This document shows, in pieces, positions 6,064 through 8,651 of a stretch of 8,651 nt of DNA. The stretch spans positions 1 to 8,651 of the forward strand of contig JACUUW010000076.1 of assembly GCA_014859075.1 (NCBI GenBank), given 5' to 3'. The stretch's first letter is position 1. The number at the start of each line of letters is the position of its first letter. The notes under the pieces are model-generated. The model made no database searches. It saw nothing but the letters and a program-made list of their open reading frames with translations, and had not been told where the DNA came from. The position numbers were made by a program, and so were the translations under genes. This DNA is from Desulforudis sp. (GTDB lineage: Bacteria > Bacillota > Desulfotomaculia > Desulfotomaculales > Desulforudaceae).

Positions 6064-6906
6064 TTGCATAACGTTCACTTTAACACGGTTGTTGAGGCTA
6101 CTTCCCGGTTATGCCGGGAAGCATGCTTTGTGCTGGAACCGGATGTAGTGGCGGCACTTCGGAAGGCCGGAGAGGATGAAGTTTCGGCCAGTGGGCGGGA
6201 TATCCTGGCACAACTGCAGGAGAACGCCGCCATCGCCGCCCGGGACGATATCCCGGTTTGCCAGGATACGGGGATCGCCGTCGTGTTTGTGGACGTGGGG
6301 CAGGATCTTCGTTTCACGGGCGGCATCCTCGAGGAGGCGATTACGGCGGGGGTCCGGGACGGGTACACCCGCGGTTTTCTCCGTAAGTCAGTGGTGGGCG
6401 ACCCCTTGACCAGGAAAAACACGGGGGACAACACCCCTCCGGTGATTCACTGGCGCGTGGTGGCGGGCGACCGGCTCAAAATCTCGGTGGTGCCCAAAGG
6501 CGCGGGTAGTGAAAACATGAGCGCTCTAAAGATGTTGAAGCCGGCCGAAGGGCTGGCGGGCGCGAAGCAATTTGTGCTGGATACCGTATCAGCCGCCGGT
6601 CCCAACCCCTGCCCGCCGCTGGTGGTGGGGGTGGGTATCGGAGGCACGATGGAGAAGGCGGCCTTGCTTGCCAAGGAAGCCATACTCAGACCGGTGGGGA
6701 CGCCGAACCCCGACCCCGCTTTGGCGGCGCTGGAGAACGACCTGTTGGCCGCGGTGAACGGTCTGGGCATCGGGCCGATGGGGCTCGGGGGGAGGGTGAC
6801 GGCTCTGGCCGTGCACGTGCTCACGTTTGCCACGCATATTGCTTCGCTTCCCGTAGCCGTTAACCTGAACTGCCATGCGGTGCGTCATAAGACGGTGGTA
6901 TTGTAA
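6064..6906 (+). CDS. Fumarate hydratase class I, alpha subunit (iron-sulfur, oxygen-labile)
   Basis: A 280-residue subunit matching the N-terminal half of class I fumarases. It carries the three cysteines that bind the catalytic [4Fe-4S] cluster: C66 in PVCQDTG, C183 in NPCPP and C270 in NLNCHA. It also has the conserved segments KNTGDNTPPVIH, PKGAGSENMSALKML and VGVGIGGTMEKAALLAKEA. With the beta subunit it reversibly hydrates fumarate to malate in the cytoplasm. I chose TTG 6064 because GGAAGGA (6047-6053) lies upstream, family members begin only a few residues before the V-H-F-N segment, and the promoter element at 6026-6034 would make an upstream TTG (6043) leaderless. The 6043 start adds seven residues and remains possible. 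L(+)-tartrate dehydratase is a paralogous alternative; lacking a closer comparison, fumarase is favoured by the dicarboxylate-type context. Confidence 0.9.
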   Translation: MHNVHFNTVVEATSRLCREACFVLEPDVVAALRKAGEDEVSASGRDILAQLQENAAIAARDDIPVCQDTGIAVVFVDVGQDLRFTGGILEEAITAGVRDGYTRGFLRKSVVGDPLTRKNTGDNTPPVIHWRVVAGDRLKISVVPKGAGSENMSALKMLKPAEGLAGAKQFVLDTVSAAGPNPCPPLVVGVGIGGTMEKAALLAKEAILRPVGTPNPDPALAALENDLLAAVNGLGIGPMGLGGRVTALAVHVLTFATHIASLPVAVNLNCHAVRHKTVVL

Positions 6907-6945
6907 AACCAAGATTGAACTGCATCGACCAAGGGGGAATTTGAC

Positions 6946-7506
6946 TTGGCGGAACCGGTTCTGATCAGTCCCCCGTTGACTGATGAAATGGTGTCCGGAT
7001 TACGTGCCGGAACCCGGGTGCTGATCAGCGGGAGAGTTTTTACCGCGCGGGACGCGGCACACAAGAAAATGGTTGCTCTTCTTGAACAGGGGAAAGAGCT
7101 GCCGATTGACCTGTCCAACCAGATCATCTACTACGTTGGGCCCTCACCGGCCCGGCCCGGCCGGATCATCGGCGCCTGCGGCCCGACCACCTCCGGCCGG
7201 ATGGACTCCTACACCCCCCAACTGCTCGGTCGAGGTCTGAAAGGTATGATCGGTAAGGGGTTTCGTTCTCCGGATGTAATCCAGGCCCTGCAAGAGTACC
7301 GTGCCGTGTACTTCGCCGCCGTCGGCGGCGCGGGGGCTCTGCTTTCGGGGTGCGTCCGGGCGGCCGAGGTGGTCGCCTATCCCGAATTGGGTCCTGAAGC
7401 GATTCACGAGCTGACGGTCGTGAACTTCCCCGCGATTGTGGTCAACGACATCTACGGCGGCGACCTGTACCGCGAAGGCTGCCGGCAATACGCTGTTAAT
7501 AAATGA
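6946..7506 (+). CDS. Fumarate hydratase class I, beta subunit
   Basis: A 186-residue subunit equivalent to the C-terminal half of single-chain class I fumarases. Clear family motifs are ISGRVFTARDAAHK (27-40), the substrate-pocket motif GPTTSGRMDSYTP (79-91), GKG (103-105) and the stretch AVGGAGALL (125-133). It completes the active site whose Fe-S cluster is held by the alpha subunit. The start is TTG 6946, preceded by AAGGGGGAA (6931-6939) at about 6 nt. The gap after the alpha gene is only 39 bp with no terminator, so the two are co-transcribed. Split alpha/beta fumarases are common in anaerobic Firmicutes and Archaea. TtdB-type tartrate dehydratase beta is the paralogous alternative. Confidence 0.92.
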   Translation: MAEPVLISPPLTDEMVSGLRAGTRVLISGRVFTARDAAHKKMVALLEQGKELPIDLSNQIIYYVGPSPARPGRIIGACGPTTSGRMDSYTPQLLGRGLKGMIGKGFRSPDVIQALQEYRAVYFAAVGGAGALLSGCVRAAEVVAYPELGPEAIHELTVVNFPAIVVNDIYGGDLYREGCRQYAVNK

Positions 7507-7557
7507 CGCGGGTTTATGCTTTTGTTCACCAGTACCTGCAAACGAGGTTGATTTTGT

Positions 7558-7938
7558 ATGACCGGGGATGAAATGACCTGGAAAGTCAGAGAGATAAGCG
7601 AACAAAACCCCTTCCTCTGTATGCAGTGCGGACTTTGCAGTGCCAGCTGTACGGTAAGAGGCGTAATGGATTTACTACCCAGGCAAGTTATGCGTTTGAT
7701 TCAATTGGGTAATGACAAGGTCTTGGAAAACCGTTCAATCTGGATGTGTACCACTTGCCTGACTTGTACGGCCCGATGTCCCCGAGGCATTGATATCGCC
7801 CGTGTCATGGAGGCTTTGAGAGCGATTAATCTGCGCAAGGGCCAGGATATTTTGGCGCCGGAAGATATTTCGGGGGAACTCCTCGCGGAAATTCCGCAAA
7901 TGGCCTTGACAAGCGGCTTTCGTAAGCTTAGTGCATAG
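7558..7938 (+). CDS. hdrC: HdrC-like two-[4Fe-4S] ferredoxin-type protein
   Basis: A 126-residue electron-transfer protein with two complete cluster motifs: C21-x2-C24-x2-C27-x3-C31 (CMQCGLCSASC) and C64-x2-C67-x2-C70-x3-C74-P (CTTCLTCTARCPRGIDI). This order and spacing is that of heterodisulfide reductase subunit C and of the iron-sulfur half of thiol:fumarate reductase. It is shorter than many HdrC proteins but contains the whole core. ATG 7558 has GAGGT (7544-7548) upstream; ATG 7573, five codons on, is a plausible alternative. There is no membrane segment, so it is predicted cytoplasmic. The HdrB-like gene follows after 11 bp, with its ribosome binding site overlapping this stop. No methanogen-type cofactor is implied: in bacteria such pairs serve many redox partners. 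Confidence 0.88.
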   Translation: MTGDEMTWKVREISEQNPFLCMQCGLCSASCTVRGVMDLLPRQVMRLIQLGNDKVLENRSIWMCTTCLTCTARCPRGIDIARVMEALRAINLRKGQDILAPEDISGELLAEIPQMALTSGFRKLSA

Positions 7939-7949
7939 AGAGGATTATA

Positions 7950-8651
7950 ATGAGTATTCCATATTTCCCAGGATGTACTTTGTATGTGAAGGCCAGGGGG
8001 TTGGATTATTCCACACGGACTACGTTGGCTGCTCTGGGATTGGAACTGGCTGAGTTGCCTGAATGGACTTGCTGCGGTACGGTTTTCCCACTGGCCCAAG
8101 ATAATTATATGGGCATGGTTGCGTCTGCCCGTATTTTGGCCAATGCCGCAAGAGAAGGAGACGGTCGGCTTGTTGCAGTATGCTCTTTTTGCTACAACGT
8201 TCTGAAGCGGGTTAATTTTGCCATAAAGAACAGTGATGAGGCTAGAATCAAGCTTAATGAGTATCTCGAAGAGAATTATCATGGTGAACTTAGTGTAGTG
8301 CACCCCCTTGAGCTTTTACGTGATGATATTGGGTTTGATGCTTTGAGAAACCGGGTTGGTGGGAAATTGAAAGGTATGAAATTGGCTTGCTATTACGGTT
8401 GTATGCTTTCGCGTCCTGCGGAGGAAATGGGTTTTGGAGACCCTGAAAATCCCACAATTATGGAAGAGTTCGTAGAAGCGTTAGGTGCTGAACCCGTTGA
8501 TTTTCCTTACAAAACAAAATGCTGCGGTTCATACCAGGTGTTAAACAATTATGAATTGGTTGCCGGTAGAGCAAAACAAATTCTAAAGGCTGCCTCAGTT
8601 CGGGATTCCCAGGCAATAATTACCAGTTGTCCGTTGTGTCAATTCAACCTC
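7950..8651 (+). CDS. hdrB: HdrB-like CCG-domain iron-sulfur protein, cut by window edge
   Basis: The 234 visible residues (the frame is open to the last base) contain two CCG domains. The first is perfect: C9-x31-C41-C42-x35-C78-x2-C81 (PGCTL, TCCGT, CSFC). The second is C151-x39-C191-C192-x34-C227-x2-C230 (YYGC, KCCGS, CPLC). Such domains bind the noncubane iron-sulfur clusters of heterodisulfide reductase subunit B and carry out disulfide or other two-electron chemistry. A substantial C-terminal part is probably missing. ATG 7950 follows GAGAGG (7938-7943) by 6 nt. With the HdrC-like gene it forms a clear pair, and the next gene, a possible flavoprotein such as HdrA, FrdA/SdhA-type or GlcD-type, would lie to the right. 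The gene is AT-rich compared with the fumarase genes. Confidence 0.9.
   Translation, partial: MSIPYFPGCTLYVKARGLDYSTRTTLAALGLELAELPEWTCCGTVFPLAQDNYMGMVASARILANAAREGDGRLVAVCSFCYNVLKRVNFAIKNSDEARIKLNEYLEENYHGELSVVHPLELLRDDIGFDALRNRVGGKLKGMKLACYYGCMLSRPAEEMGFGDPENPTIMEEFVEALGAEPVDFPYKTKCCGSYQVLNNYELVAGRAKQILKAASVRDSQAIITSCPLCQFNL

Noticed and set aside
6064..7506. L(+)-tartrate dehydratase TtdAB instead of fumarase
   Set aside because: The two families share all visible motifs, so this cannot be fully excluded. The regulator and transporter context and the general subunit lengths fit fumarase better.

Overview
The window looks like chromosomal DNA of an anaerobic, spore-former-type Firmicute, most like the Desulfotomaculum/Pelotomaculum/Desulforudis group. 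This is an inference. It rests on strong purine-rich ribosome binding sites, frequent GTG and TTG starts, a two-subunit oxygen-labile class I fumarase, a TAXI-type TRAP transporter, and HdrC/HdrB-type iron-sulfur proteins next to metabolic genes. No 16S rRNA or other taxonomic marker is present.

Layout. The left part (1-1519) reads leftward. It holds a leucine-rich-repeat-variant (LRV) protein whose stop codon overlaps the start of an AAA+ ATPase with a clear Walker A motif; the ATPase runs off the left edge. A 257-bp divergent region (1520-1776) separates this pair from a rightward block. That block is: a CitB/DcuR-type response regulator (1777-2463), a 320-bp AT-rich regulatory gap with two perfect palindromes, a TAXI-family TRAP binding lipoprotein (2784-3821), an intra-operon hairpin plus a terminator-like structure, a fused TRAP permease (3966-5954), the alpha (6064-6906) and beta (6946-7506) subunits of class I fumarase, a short HdrC-like ferredoxin protein (7558-7938), and an HdrB-like CCG-domain protein cut by the right edge (7950-8651).

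How they may work together. The simplest reading is a dicarboxylate module. The response regulator belongs to a family that usually answers to citrate, malate or fumarate. The TRAP system would bring the acid in, and fumarase would interconvert fumarate and malate. The HdrC/HdrB pair would move electrons for a linked redox step, perhaps on succinate/fumarate or on a thiol/disulfide couple. The substrate of the TRAP system, the partner of HdrCB and the missing sensor kinase cannot be determined here. The DNA becomes clearly more AT-rich at about 7500, where the HdrC/HdrB pair begins. No RNA gene, insertion sequence or CRISPR array was found.
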